From CAYLUN01 sp964386865 (GTDB lineage: Bacteria > Verrucomicrobiota > Kiritimatiellia > RFP12 > UBA1067), in assembly GCA_964386865.1 (NCBI GenBank), contig CAYLUN010000081.1, positions 1-24,602 on the forward strand: 24,602 nucleotides of DNA, given 5' to 3'. How positions within the stretch are numbered: position 1 is the first letter of the stretch; every line of letters starts with the position of its first letter. Shown here piece by piece: positions 1 to 7,774 of the stretch. The notes below the pieces were generated by a model. That model ran no database searches. It was not told where the DNA came from and saw only the letters and a list, made by a program, of their open reading frames with translations. The translations under genes and the position numbers were made by a program.

Positions 1-82
1 CCGCGACCACCGCCGCGCCGGACTTGAGCGACACCTCGCGCTCGTTCGACGTCCCGCCCATAATCACAGCCACTCGCTTCAT
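1..82 (-). CDS. ddl: D-alanine--D-alanine ligase, N-terminal fragment
   Basis: The first 27 codons of a minus-strand gene whose remainder lies beyond the left edge. The translation starts MKRVAVIMGGTSNEREVSL, the typical first strand and loop of D-Ala-D-Ala ligase (VxxGGxSxEREVSL), the ATP-grasp enzyme that makes the D-Ala-D-Ala dipeptide for peptidoglycan in the cytoplasm. Its ATG overlaps the stop codon of murC-murB as ATGA, so it is almost certainly translationally coupled and in the same operon. The order MurC-MurB-Ddl fits consecutive cell-wall precursor steps. Only the N-terminus is visible, so catalytic residues cannot be checked. Confidence 0.88.
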   Translation of the reverse strand, partial: MKRVAVIMGGTSNEREVSLKSGAAVVA

Positions 83-2418
83 AACGCTTCGTCCGCCTCC
101 ATCCCGTTCAAACCGCAAATCTCCGGCCGCAGCGCCACGCCGCTCGCGCGCGCCACCCGGCCCCGCATCCGCAGCACCAGCGCCAGCACGTCCGATGCCG
201 ACGCGACGCTCTCCGCGGCCACGACGTTCGCGTGAAAGCCCGTCACGTAAGCCCCGCCGATCCGCAAGCCCTTGCAGCCGGCCGCGTCCAGCAGGCGCCC
301 CGCCGCATCGCCGGGCGGATTGCGGAAAACAGACCCCGCCGTACGCAGCCCGGCCAACGGCATCCGCTTGGCCCGCACCGCCAGCCGCGCCTCCCGGATC
401 GCCTGCCTCTCGCCCCGGCTCAGCCTCAGCCCGCACGCCAGAGCGACCCGTCCCTCAAGACCCGGGCACCGCCGATACGAGAAACCCAAATCATGGGGCG
501 AAAGTATAGTGACTTTTCCGTCGGGATTCAAACAGCGAATCCATCGGACGAACGTCCCGATTTCCCCGCCGTGCGCCCCCGCGTTCATCGCCAGCCAGCC
601 GCCCACGCTGCCCGGCACTCCTTCCATAAACTCCAGCCCCGACAGGCCCTCGCTCTCGAGCACCTCCAGCAGCGCCGGGCCGCGCCACCCGCAGCCGGCC
701 TCAACGTCGGCCCCGTCGACCGCCAGCCCCCGGCTCGCGCCCTCCTGCCAGCGGACGACGCACCCGGGCTCGCCCAGGTCGCTGAACCAGGCGTTCGCGC
801 CGGCGCCCACGAAGCGCCACGGCACGCCCGCCTCGGCGCACCGCCGCCAGACCGCCGCCAGCGCGTCAGCGTCCGCCACCTCGACGCGCCAGCGCGCCCA
901 GCCCCCCACGCCGAAGTGCGACCAGCCCGCCAGCGGGCCGAACGGCTCCACCCGCGCGCCGCTGAGCCCGAGCAAGCCCTCCTCGAAGCCGTCGGGGTCG
1001 CGCCGCGCGGGCCAGCCCGCCGCCACGTCGGCCCGGATCCGGTCCGCCAGCCCGATCACGTCGCCCGCACCCGCGATCAACAGCAGGTCGCCCGCCCGCA
1101 GCGTCTGGCGCAGGTAGTTCCACGCCTCCTCCAGCGAGCGCGCCAGCCGGATCTTCCGCGCATCCCACCCCGCGTCCCTGAAATGCGCGTAGAGGTCGCC
1201 GCTTTCGCCGCCCTCCAGCGGAGCTTCCGAGGCCGCGTAGACCGGCAGCAAGAGCACCTCGTCGGCCTCCGCGAACGACGCTGGGAACTCCGCGCCCAGC
1301 GCCCGCGTCCGCGTGTAGCGGTGAGGCTGGAACACGGCCACCAGCCGCGAGGGCCTCTGCACGCGGGCCATCTCCACGGCCGCCCTCAGCTCCGCAGGAT
1401 GGTGCGCGTAGTCGGCCACGCAGCGGATCCCGCCCGCCTCGGCCACCGGCTCGAAGCGCCGGCCCGGCAGCTCGCCGCACGCCGCCGGCAGCGCGTGCGC
1501 GACGGCTTCCGCGCTGTGCCCGAGCAGCAGCGCGGCCGCGGCCGCGCCCAGCGCGTTCAGCGCGTTGTGTCGGCCCGAGACGCCCAGCCTCACCCGGCCC
1601 GCCGAAGCCCCGTCGAAAAGCAGCTCGAACGAGAGCGCGTCCGGCTCGACGCGGACGTCCGCGGCGCGCAGCCTCGCCTCCTCGCCAAAGCCGAACGTCA
1701 GCACCGGCACCGACGCGGACCGCGCAACCTCGCGGGCTCGTTCGTTGTCGCTGCACACCGCGACGCCTTCGCGCGTCTGCACGACCGCCTGTCGGAAACA
1801 CGCCACCAGCGCCGCCTCGCCTTCGAAATGCTCCAGGTGGTCGAGGTCGATGTTCGTCAGCACCGTTACCGCGGGCCGGTAAAGCGCCAGCGTTCCGTCG
1901 CTCTCGTCGGCCTCCACCACCAGCAACCCGCCCGCGCCGCACCCCGCCACGCCGCCGAGCGCCCGCGTCGCGCCGCCGATGCACCAGTCCGGACGCTCGC
2001 CCAGCCCCTGCAGCAGCCGGGCCGTGAAGCAGCTGGTCGTGGTCTTGCCGTGCGCCCCGCAGACCGCCACGCCCCGGCTCGCCGAAACCAGCTCCGCCAG
2101 AACCTCGCCGCGCCGGAACACCGGCAGCCCGCGCGCCCGCGCCGCAGCCAGCTCCGGCTCGCGCTCAGACACGGCCGGCGTGACGATCACCCGCCCGGCG
2201 CCGCCGTCCGCATCGAGGTGCGCCGCGTCGTGGCCGTCGGAAACCGCGACGCCCGCCTCACACAACCACGCCGCCAGCGGGCCGAGGTGCGCGTCGCAGC
2301 CGCTCACCCGCCAGCCGCGCCGCGCCAGCAGATAGGCGAGCCCCGCCATGCCCACGCCGCACACGCCCAGCATATGCACGCGGCCGGCTGACCCCCAGTT
2401 TCCTGTTTCCTGTTTCAC
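79..2418 (-). CDS. murC-murB: Bifunctional UDP-N-acetylmuramate--L-alanine ligase / UDP-N-acetylenolpyruvoylglucosamine reductase (MurC-MurB fusion)
   Basis: A 779-aa protein carrying two cytoplasmic peptidoglycan-precursor enzymes. Residues about 14-465 are MurC: nucleotide-binding start HMLGVCGVGMAG, ATP loop GAHGKTTTS at 121-129, ADESDG at 170-175, TNIDLDHLEHF at 188-198, GRHNALNALGA near 282-292 and the C-terminal GAGDVIGL at 450-457. Residues about 490-770 are MurB: FAD-binding GAGANAWFSD at 538-547, GVPGSVGGWLAMNAGAHGG at 600-618, YRR near 648, the proton-donor serine in GSVFRNP (S696) and a late glutamate (E766). MurB makes UDP-MurNAc and MurC adds L-Ala to it, so the fusion joins successive steps. 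The GTG at 2418 overlaps the vapC stop (GTGA), but residues 2-8 are encoded by a 7-bp tandem repeat. An in-frame GTG at 2379 (V14) or ATG at 2373 (M16) may be the original start. Product certain, start uncertain. Confidence 0.95.
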   Translation of the reverse strand: MKQETGNWGSAGRVHMLGVCGVGMAGLAYLLARRGWRVSGCDAHLGPLAAWLCEAGVAVSDGHDAAHLDADGGAGRVIVTPAVSEREPELAAARARGLPVFRRGEVLAELVSASRGVAVCGAHGKTTTSCFTARLLQGLGERPDWCIGGATRALGGVAGCGAGGLLVVEADESDGTLALYRPAVTVLTNIDLDHLEHFEGEAALVACFRQAVVQTREGVAVCSDNERAREVARSASVPVLTFGFGEEARLRAADVRVEPDALSFELLFDGASAGRVRLGVSGRHNALNALGAAAAALLLGHSAEAVAHALPAACGELPGRRFEPVAEAGGIRCVADYAHHPAELRAAVEMARVQRPSRLVAVFQPHRYTRTRALGAEFPASFAEADEVLLLPVYAASEAPLEGGESGDLYAHFRDAGWDARKIRLARSLEEAWNYLRQTLRAGDLLLIAGAGDVIGLADRIRADVAAGWPARRDPDGFEEGLLGLSGARVEPFGPLAGWSHFGVGGWARWRVEVADADALAAVWRRCAEAGVPWRFVGAGANAWFSDLGEPGCVVRWQEGASRGLAVDGADVEAGCGWRGPALLEVLESEGLSGLEFMEGVPGSVGGWLAMNAGAHGGEIGTFVRWIRCLNPDGKVTILSPHDLGFSYRRCPGLEGRVALACGLRLSRGERQAIREARLAVRAKRMPLAGLRTAGSVFRNPPGDAAGRLLDAAGCKGLRIGGAYVTGFHANVVAAESVASASDVLALVLRMRGRVARASGVALRPEICGLNGMEADEAL

Positions 2419-2428
2419 GTTTCAAGTT
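2394..2428. repeat. Heptanucleotide tandem repeat at the vapC/murC junction
   Basis: Five consecutive 7-bp units. On the plus strand the consensus is TCMNGTT: two identical TCCTGTT copies, then TCACGTT and TCAAGTT, with a degenerate CCCAGTT at the other edge. On the minus (coding) strand the units read like AGGAAAC and GTGAAAC. The array covers the vapC stop codon, the annotated GTG of murC-murB and the codons just after it. Similar 7-8 bp arrays lie at two other gene junctions in this window. Confidence 0.8.
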
Positions 2429-2855
2429 CCGGCGGAATGAGAAGCGGCAAGCCGCTAAAGTTCGCAAACGCTTCGTCGAGCGTAACCAAAGTGTAGCCGC
2501 CTGCGAGGGCGAACGCCGCGAGATAGGCGTCCATCACAACTTTGGGCGAGCGCTTGTAGGGACGGCACAGGCGCTCCCATTCAACGTCCAGCCCCCGTGG
2601 CTCCAGCACCCGGGCGAACCCGCCGCACTTCAACAGGGATGCGTATAGCGCCCACGCGTGCGGCAAGGTCATGACATCCTGCGACATGACCGCTTCGGTC
2701 GAGAGGAGTCGCAAGAGGGCAATCTGAACCTCGCGGCAAATCAAGAGGGGGAAGGCGTGATCTCTGCCCTTCCACCAGCGCTTGCAGCGGTTATGGTACG
2801 CATGCCGCTCGGCGACCAAAGCCAACAGTACGCTAATGTCGCACATCTGCCGCAT
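2415..2855 (-). CDS. vapC: PIN-domain ribonuclease toxin, VapC family
   Basis: A 146-aa PIN-domain protein, the usual length for VapC. PIN toxins are metal-dependent ribonucleases that cut tRNA or rRNA when freed from the antitoxin. The acidic residues expected for the metal site are visible: D6 in CDISVLLALV, E42 in REVQIALLRLL, D109 in VVMDAYLAAFA and D127 in LVTLDEAF. The ATG at 2855 lies inside vapB, with a strong AGGAGG at plus positions 2865-2870 nine bases upstream. This gives a 23-bp overlap and coupled translation, as is normal for vapBC. A second ATG three codons in is possible. The stop overlaps the GTG of murC-murB, which is unusual for a toxin gene. Family confident; RNA target unknown. 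Confidence 0.9.
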   Translation of the reverse strand: MRQMCDISVLLALVAERHAYHNRCKRWWKGRDHAFPLLICREVQIALLRLLSTEAVMSQDVMTLPHAWALYASLLKCGGFARVLEPRGLDVEWERLCRPYKRSPKVVMDAYLAAFALAGGYTLVTLDEAFANFSGLPLLIPPELET

Positions 2856-3102
2856 ACGCCGCAGCCTCCTCGCGAACGAGCAGCTCGCTGATCTCAGCGG
2901 GCGTAATTTTAAGGGAGCCCGGCCTGCTGCTCCGTATCACGGGCAGCGAAGGGGTGGCTGCCGGAACCGTTCGTGCGGCGTTCGCGCCTAACTCGCGTTC
3001 AATCGCCTGCGTGATGAGGGTTTTCAGAGATCGGCCTTCCTGCGCGGCCCGCATCTTGACCTGCCTGCCAAGGGCGTCTGGAATGTCGATTGTGGTTCTC
3101 AT
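2833..3102 (-). CDS. vapB: Ribbon-helix-helix antitoxin, VapB-like
   Basis: An 89-aa protein. Residues 1-42 (MRTTIDIPDALGRQVKMRA followed by an EGRSLKTLITQAIERELG helix) match an RHH/CopG-type DNA-binding domain: a TTIDIPD beta strand, then two helices. The rest is a proline-rich linker and an acidic C-terminal tail (about 65-89) that probably wraps around VapC. It overlaps vapC by 23 bp. No Shine-Dalgarno precedes the ATG, and the best upstream promoter would start transcription almost at the ATG, so the message may be leaderless. Direct and inverted repeats just upstream are a natural operator for autoregulation by the VapBC complex. Confidence 0.88.
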   Translation of the reverse strand: MRTTIDIPDALGRQVKMRAAQEGRSLKTLITQAIERELGANAARTVPAATPSLPVIRSSRPGSLKITPAEISELLVREEAAAYAADVRH

Positions 3103-3104
3103 AA

Positions 3105-3138
3105 TCGCATATTCGCATATTTATGCGGCCGCTGTCAA
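3105..3138 (-). promoter_or_regulatory. vapBC promoter and probable operator
   Basis: Minus strand: a consensus -35 TTGACA (plus 3133-3138) and, after an 18-bp spacer, a weak -10 GAATAT (plus 3109-3114) just ahead of the vapB ATG at 3102. Between them lie two perfect 8-bp direct repeats (TCGCATAT on the plus strand, 3105-3112 and 3113-3120). There is also a perfect dyad, CGCATA/TATGCG with a 2-bp centre, at 3114-3127. RHH antitoxins bind such repeated or palindromic sites, so autoregulation is likely. The -35 and repeats are clear; the -10 is a guess. Confidence 0.6.
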
Positions 3139-3160
3139 GGCGGCCTGTTTCTGCGCCCAA

Positions 3161-4213
3161 TCACCACGACCAGCTGAACATGAGCCGCCTGTCCTGGGCG
3201 CCTTGACGAACGAGCCGGCCCAAATCGAGTGACATGCCGAAGCCCGACCGCGAAAACAGATCCGTCAGCGAGACGTGCTCGTCATAGCGGTACACCGTCA
3301 CCGCGTCGACCTCCAGCAGCTCGGCGATCTTCCGCTGCGCGTCATCGCCATAGCCGATGCCGTCGATCAGCTTGTTCTTCAGCGCCTCGTCGGCGAGGAA
3401 CACGCGCCCGTCCGCCAGAGGCGCAACGGTTTCTTTCGGCAGCTTGCGGTTCTCGGCGACCAGCGTCACGAACCGGTCGTGCATCGCGGAGATCACCTTC
3501 TGCAGCATCTCCTGCTGCGCGGGGTTCACGTCTTGGAACGGATTCAGCATGTCCTTGTTCGCGCCCGACTTGATGGTCACATCGCGCACGCCCAGCTTCT
3601 GCGCCAGCTCCTTGAAGTTGTACGACTGCATGATCACGCCGATCGATCCGGTCAGGGTCGTCGGATGCGCGAGGATGAAGTCCGAGGCGAGCGAGATGTA
3701 GTACGCGCCAGACGCGGCCAAGTCCCCCATGATCGTCACCACGACGCGCCCCTCCTGCGCCGCTTTGAAGTCCAGCAGCGCTTTGTAGATGATGTCGCTG
3801 TCCGTGATTCCGCCGCCGCCGCTGTTGACCTCCAGGAGCAGCCCTTCAACGTCGGGGTCGTGCGTCGCGCGCCGGATCGACCGCAGCACCGTGCTCGCGT
3901 TGCCGGTGTACCAGTCATCCTCGCTCAGCATGATCGTCCCCGCCACGGGAATGCGCACCACCTTGGCGTCGCCATGGCCAGCGGACCAGACTTCGATCAT
4001 ATCGGGGGACTCGTCCTCGCCCACCTCGCCCGCCGCGTGCGACCGGCTGAGCAGCCCGTCGATCCCGCCGCCGCGAGACAAGCCCATCACGCCAAGGCTG
4101 CCCGCCAGCAAGGCCGCCACTACCAGCCCTAGCCCCACGAAAAGTCCAGCCATCAGCATGCATCCGAAGCCGCAGCCACGACCCTTTTTCACGCTCTCTT
4201 GGTTCTCAGCCAT
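3161..4213 (-). CDS. sppA: Signal peptide peptidase SppA, S49 family membrane protease
   Basis: A 350-aa single-domain (36K-type) SppA that degrades cleaved signal peptides and other membrane peptides. Residues about 19-46 form one transmembrane helix after a basic N-terminus (KKGRG). The S49 domain spans about 84-300, with GLLLEVNSGGGG at 124-134, the serine nucleophile S168 in DLAASGAYY and the catalytic lysine K220 in SGANKD. The 52-residue Ser-Lys spacing matches Bacillus-type SppA. TGSIGVI at 188-194 is also typical. The ATG at 4213 follows a good AAGGGGGA ribosome binding site. It is transcribed away from the secreted-protein gene at 4372, and the vapBC promoter lies behind it. Confidence 0.93.
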   Translation of the reverse strand: MAENQESVKKGRGCGFGCMLMAGLFVGLGLVVAALLAGSLGVMGLSRGGGIDGLLSRSHAAGEVGEDESPDMIEVWSAGHGDAKVVRIPVAGTIMLSEDDWYTGNASTVLRSIRRATHDPDVEGLLLEVNSGGGGITDSDIIYKALLDFKAAQEGRVVVTIMGDLAASGAYYISLASDFILAHPTTLTGSIGVIMQSYNFKELAQKLGVRDVTIKSGANKDMLNPFQDVNPAQQEMLQKVISAMHDRFVTLVAENRKLPKETVAPLADGRVFLADEALKNKLIDGIGYGDDAQRKIAELLEVDAVTVYRYDEHVSLTDLFSRSGFGMSLDLGRLVRQGAQDRRLMFSWSW

Positions 4214-4282
4214 CCGATCCCCCTTCCGTTTCGAAAAATGGGCCCAAGCTTAACATAGCCCCCCGCCGAACGCCATGCCATT

Positions 4283-4298
4283 CCGGGAGGTCTCCCGG
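4283..4298. promoter_or_regulatory. Perfect 16-bp palindrome between sppA and the divergent secreted-protein gene
   Basis: CCGGGAG and CTCCCGG arms of 7 bp flank a 2-bp centre. The palindrome sits mid-way in the 158-bp divergent intergenic region (4214-4371) and is followed at once by TTGACG (4299-4304), a -35-like hexamer. It is not followed by a T-run, and both neighbouring genes read away from it, so an operator is more likely than a terminator. The binding protein is unknown. Confidence 0.45.
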
Positions 4299-4315
4299 TT
4301 GACGCACCACATGTG

Positions 4316-4366
4316 CTGGCCTCGCCCCGGCGGCCGTGCTATAGTCAAAGCCAAATACTCAAGGGG
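4316..4366 (+). promoter_or_regulatory. Probable promoter and ribosome binding site of the 1131-aa secreted-protein gene
   Basis: A -10 TATAGT at 4340-4345 with a weak -35 (CTGGCC, 4316-4321, 18-bp spacer), then AAGGGG at 4361-4366 five bases before the ATG at 4372. The same -10 word occurs in the stronger promoter at 18393-18421. The ribosome binding site is clear; the -35 is weak. Confidence 0.45.
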
Positions 4367-4371
4367 TAGCT

Positions 4372-7300
4372 ATGACTGTTTGGAGGCGTGTAGCCGGTCT
4401 CGCGCTGGGAATAGCCGTGCCAGTTTGTGGCGCGGAGTCGGTGCTCGTCGAAGCCGAGGACTTCCAGTTTCAAGGAGGCTGGGTTGAGGTTCGCGACGCG
4501 GATTGCTCCAGCCACACGATGCTGCAGGCCTTTCCCGCCAGCCAACGCGGCGGCCCGATCTACGACGCCGTTACCGCCGTCAGCGCCGACGAGGCCGGAG
4601 ACTACGCGTTCTGGGCGCGCGCGCGCGACTTTCCTTCCGACCGCCCCGGCACGCGGCGCTTCGCCCTTGCGGTGGACGGAAGCCGCCTGGAGAAGGAGGC
4701 TGGCAACCACGGCAAGGAAGGCTTCGCGTGGCAGCTGCTCGGCACACGCGCCTTAGCCGCAGGCACGCACCTGCTCGCCCTCCAGGACACCACGCGCGGC
4801 TACGGCCGCTGCGACGCCGTGTTCGTCACGCGCGGCGCCGCGCCGCCGAGCAGCCTCGCCGCCCACCAACTCGCCCGTTTACGCGCCAGGCCCGCCGCCG
4901 TTGCCTACGAGCAGCCCGCGGCCTTCCGCCCGCCCTCCCTCGCCGATGACGGCGCGCCGCCGCCCGCCACGCTCGAGTCCGCCACGATGCGCGTGACGTT
5001 CCGCGCCGCCCGCGACGCCGAAGGCCGGCCCTGGATCGTCCGCTCCGCCCACCTGCGCGTCGGCGACGCCTGGCACCCGATACCGGACGCGGACGGACAG
5101 GAAGCCCTTTTCCTGCTGCGGGCGACGACCGTCACCGCCGACCTCTTGCGCGTCGCCACGTGGCAGGGCTCGCGTGTGCCCGTGAACCTCGCGCTCAACG
5201 GCGCGCGCACGGCCACCTGCACATCCTCCAGCGACCCTTACACCGCCGCGCCCGCCACACGCCTCGCGCCGCGCGAGATCGCCTGCGCCGACGCGCACGC
5301 CGTCGAGCTGCTCTACCGCTCCGCCGACGGCCTCACCGTACCCGTGCGCTGGAGCCTCGACCCCGACGACCCCTACACCATGCGCGCTCAGGCCCGGCTC
5401 ACCGCGCCGGACTCCGCCTCGTATTCGCTTGGCTTCAGCGCGCTATGCGAGACAGACCGCGCGGCCGTCCAGTTCGTGCAGCTCCCCCCGCTCTACCAGT
5501 TCCAGCGTCTGCCCGACACGCCCGACCTGCTCTGCAACACGCTCACGCCGCACCCGCTCGCGCTCGCCCAGCTCCCGTGGCTGACCAACGGGCCACCGCT
5601 CTGCGTGGCCGTCGTGGCCGAGCCGGCCGACCTGCCGTTCGTCTGGCCGGACGCCACCAACGCGGTCTGCGGCTTCGCCCTGCTCAACAGCCGCAGCCGC
5701 GTGCAGCCGACCTTCTTCAGCCCCGTGCTCGGCTCGCCGCACGCGCGCCTCGCGGCGGGCGAAACGCGCAGGGTCAGCTGGCGCGTGACAACCCGGCCCG
5801 CCGACTGGAAGTCCACGCTGGAGTCGCTCGTCGCGAACGTCATGAAAGTCACCGACTACCGCGAGCCGGTCAACGCCTCGCTCACCGAGGCCGCGCTCAA
5901 CATGGCCGACCTGATGCTCGACGGCGAGCGCGGCGGCTGGAACGCCGACCTGCGCGGCTTCTACGACATTGAGAGCGCGACCATGGGCAAGCAGGCTGCC
6001 CCGCTCGCGCTGCTCGCCGCGGCCACGGTGATGCGCTCGGAGACCTTCTGGGCCCAGCGCGCGCTCCCCACCATCGAGTTCCTGCTGAGCCGAAAACGCT
6101 CCGACATCCTCCAGAGCGGCGTGAACCGCGACGGGCAGCCCGTGCGCAGCCAGCTCCACGTGCCGACCGAGTTCTACGGCGCCTCCTGCTGGGAAGGTGC
6201 GTTGCGCCTCACCTGCGGTCTCAACCCGTGGCTGAACGCACTCGCCTTCGACGGCGGCAAGGTTCGCCACGCGCAGGCCTACAACGCCTCGTGGCCGTGG
6301 TCCGAGCGGCTGGCCGGCTACCGCCTGAACCCCGCGCAGGCTCCGCTCAGCGAGGCCACCTTGAACGCCGACGTGTGGCTCGCCAAGGAGGTTTACGGCC
6401 GCCAGACCAAGCCGGTCGACTTCTCATACTTCTACAACATCCACTTCTACCCGTACTGGTGGGATCTGATCGACCTCTACGAGGCGACGCACGAAAAGCG
6501 TTACCTCGACGCGGCCGAGGAGGGCGCGTTCCACACGATCGCCGGCCAGTGGTCGCACCCGCGCGTGCCAGACGGCGAAGTGACGGTGCATCCGGGTGGC
6601 TCGCAAGTCACCTACCACCCGATCTGGCACAAGAACGACCAGCTCTTCCGCCTGGGCTGGCCGCGGCAGCCGAACGACACGCCCGAGCACCGCGTGCCCG
6701 CGTGGCAGGTCTCGCCGGTCGGCCTTGGCCTGGAGCAGCCCTCCACCTACACCTGCTTCCGAGGCGCGATGAACAACATCATGCAGTCCACCTGGGCGCC
6801 GCACCTGCTGCGCGTCTACCGCCACACCGGCCGCGAGATCTACCGCACCTTCGCCCGCAACAGCGTCATCGGCCGCTTTGCGAACTACCCCGGCTACTAC
6901 CTCACCTGCTTCACCGACCGGGTCCACGACCCGCGCTACCCGTACGACGGGCCGGACATCACCAGCCTCTACTACCACCACATCCCCGTGCACTACGCCT
7001 TCACGATGGACTACCTGCTGGCAGATGCCGAGGCGCGCTCGGGCGGACGAGTCGCCTTCCCGTGGGTGAAGCAGAAGAACTACGCCTGGTTTAACAACCG
7101 CGTCTACACCGCCGAGCCGGGCCGCGTGTACGACGACCAACGCGCCGTGCTCTGGGTCGAGCGCGGGCTCGTCACAACCGACGACGCTAAGACGGACTGG
7201 CTGGCCGCCCGCAGCCCCGACCGCTTCTGGGTCATGCTGATGAACCAGACGCGCGCGCCGAAGACAGTCACAGCCCGGATCGACACGGCCAAGGCGGGCC

Positions 7301-7767
7301 TGATCCCTCAGGGCCAGGGCGTGCAGCACTGGGGCGACGCCGACCCGCTAAACGGCGCCGAGAACGTCGAGCGCCCGAGCGTCGCGCACGCGCTCACGGG
7401 CGGCGCGCTCACCGTCACGATCCCGCCGCTCTCCATGGTGACGTTCGGCTACCCCGCAGCGCCGCGCGAGGAGTTTCCGGCGAGCGCGCCGCTGGCCGGG
7501 GCGCATCAGCATGCCGAAGCAGGCGCGTTCGGCGAGGCGCACGCCTTCACGATCCGCTCGCCGTGGGGCAAGGACGCGCGCTACGCCGTGTTGACAGCCG
7601 ACGCGATACCCGGCGCGAAGGTGACCTTCGCCTGCGGCGGCGCCGAGCGCGTCTGCGAGCGCTTCCCATATGAAGCGAGCTTTTACCCCGTGCCCGATCC
7701 GGCTGCGCCCGTGCGCATCGTAGCGTCGGCACCCGGTCACGAGCCGCTCACGGTCGAGCTGCGCTGA
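4372..7767 (+). CDS. Large exported protein with N-terminal carbohydrate-binding-like domain; probable polysaccharide-active enzyme
   Basis: A 1131-aa protein I cannot assign to a named family. Residues 1-21 are a Sec signal peptide (MTVWRR, a hydrophobic run, cleavage near CGA|ES); the cysteine does not fit a lipobox. Residues about 22-155 (EAEDF at 27-31, then GGW, AGDYAFWARARDF and GRCDAVFVT) resemble the beta-sandwich domain often found on polysaccharide-acting proteins of PVC bacteria (CBM6/35-like). Residues about 200-500 look beta-rich. About 500-900 is rich in helices and aromatic/histidine motifs (FSYFYNIHFYPYWWDLIDLYE near 684, QVTYHPIWHKND near 745, YYHHIPVHYAFTMDYLL near 865), as in alpha/alpha-barrel lyases and hydrolases. 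The C-terminus is beta-rich again. The architecture suggests a lyase or glycosidase, but catalytic residues are not identified. It converges on another exported carbohydrate-type gene with 7 bp between the stops. Confidence 0.85.
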   Translation: MTVWRRVAGLALGIAVPVCGAESVLVEAEDFQFQGGWVEVRDADCSSHTMLQAFPASQRGGPIYDAVTAVSADEAGDYAFWARARDFPSDRPGTRRFALAVDGSRLEKEAGNHGKEGFAWQLLGTRALAAGTHLLALQDTTRGYGRCDAVFVTRGAAPPSSLAAHQLARLRARPAAVAYEQPAAFRPPSLADDGAPPPATLESATMRVTFRAARDAEGRPWIVRSAHLRVGDAWHPIPDADGQEALFLLRATTVTADLLRVATWQGSRVPVNLALNGARTATCTSSSDPYTAAPATRLAPREIACADAHAVELLYRSADGLTVPVRWSLDPDDPYTMRAQARLTAPDSASYSLGFSALCETDRAAVQFVQLPPLYQFQRLPDTPDLLCNTLTPHPLALAQLPWLTNGPPLCVAVVAEPADLPFVWPDATNAVCGFALLNSRSRVQPTFFSPVLGSPHARLAAGETRRVSWRVTTRPADWKSTLESLVANVMKVTDYREPVNASLTEAALNMADLMLDGERGGWNADLRGFYDIESATMGKQAAPLALLAAATVMRSETFWAQRALPTIEFLLSRKRSDILQSGVNRDGQPVRSQLHVPTEFYGASCWEGALRLTCGLNPWLNALAFDGGKVRHAQAYNASWPWSERLAGYRLNPAQAPLSEATLNADVWLAKEVYGRQTKPVDFSYFYNIHFYPYWWDLIDLYEATHEKRYLDAAEEGAFHTIAGQWSHPRVPDGEVTVHPGGSQVTYHPIWHKNDQLFRLGWPRQPNDTPEHRVPAWQVSPVGLGLEQPSTYTCFRGAMNNIMQSTWAPHLLRVYRHTGREIYRTFARNSVIGRFANYPGYYLTCFTDRVHDPRYPYDGPDITSLYYHHIPVHYAFTMDYLLADAEARSGGRVAFPWVKQKNYAWFNNRVYTAEPGRVYDDQRAVLWVERGLVTTDDAKTDWLAARSPDRFWVMLMNQTRAPKTVTARIDTAKAGLIPQGQGVQHWGDADPLNGAENVERPSVAHALTGGALTVTIPPLSMVTFGYPAAPREEFPASAPLAGAHQHAEAGAFGEAHAFTIRSPWGKDARYAVLTADAIPGAKVTFACGGAERVCERFPYEASFYPVPDPAAPVRIVASAPGHEPLTVELR

Positions 7768-7774
7768 CCGCCAC

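Noticed and set aside
232..2391. A 719-codon open frame on the plus strand opposite murC-murB
   Set aside because: It is Arg/Pro/Ala-rich and antisense to a gene with full catalytic motifs; a high-GC shadow.
4372..4440. Lipoprotein signal in the 1131-aa protein
   Set aside because: The residues before the cysteine (VPVC) do not fit a lipobox, which needs a small residue at -1.
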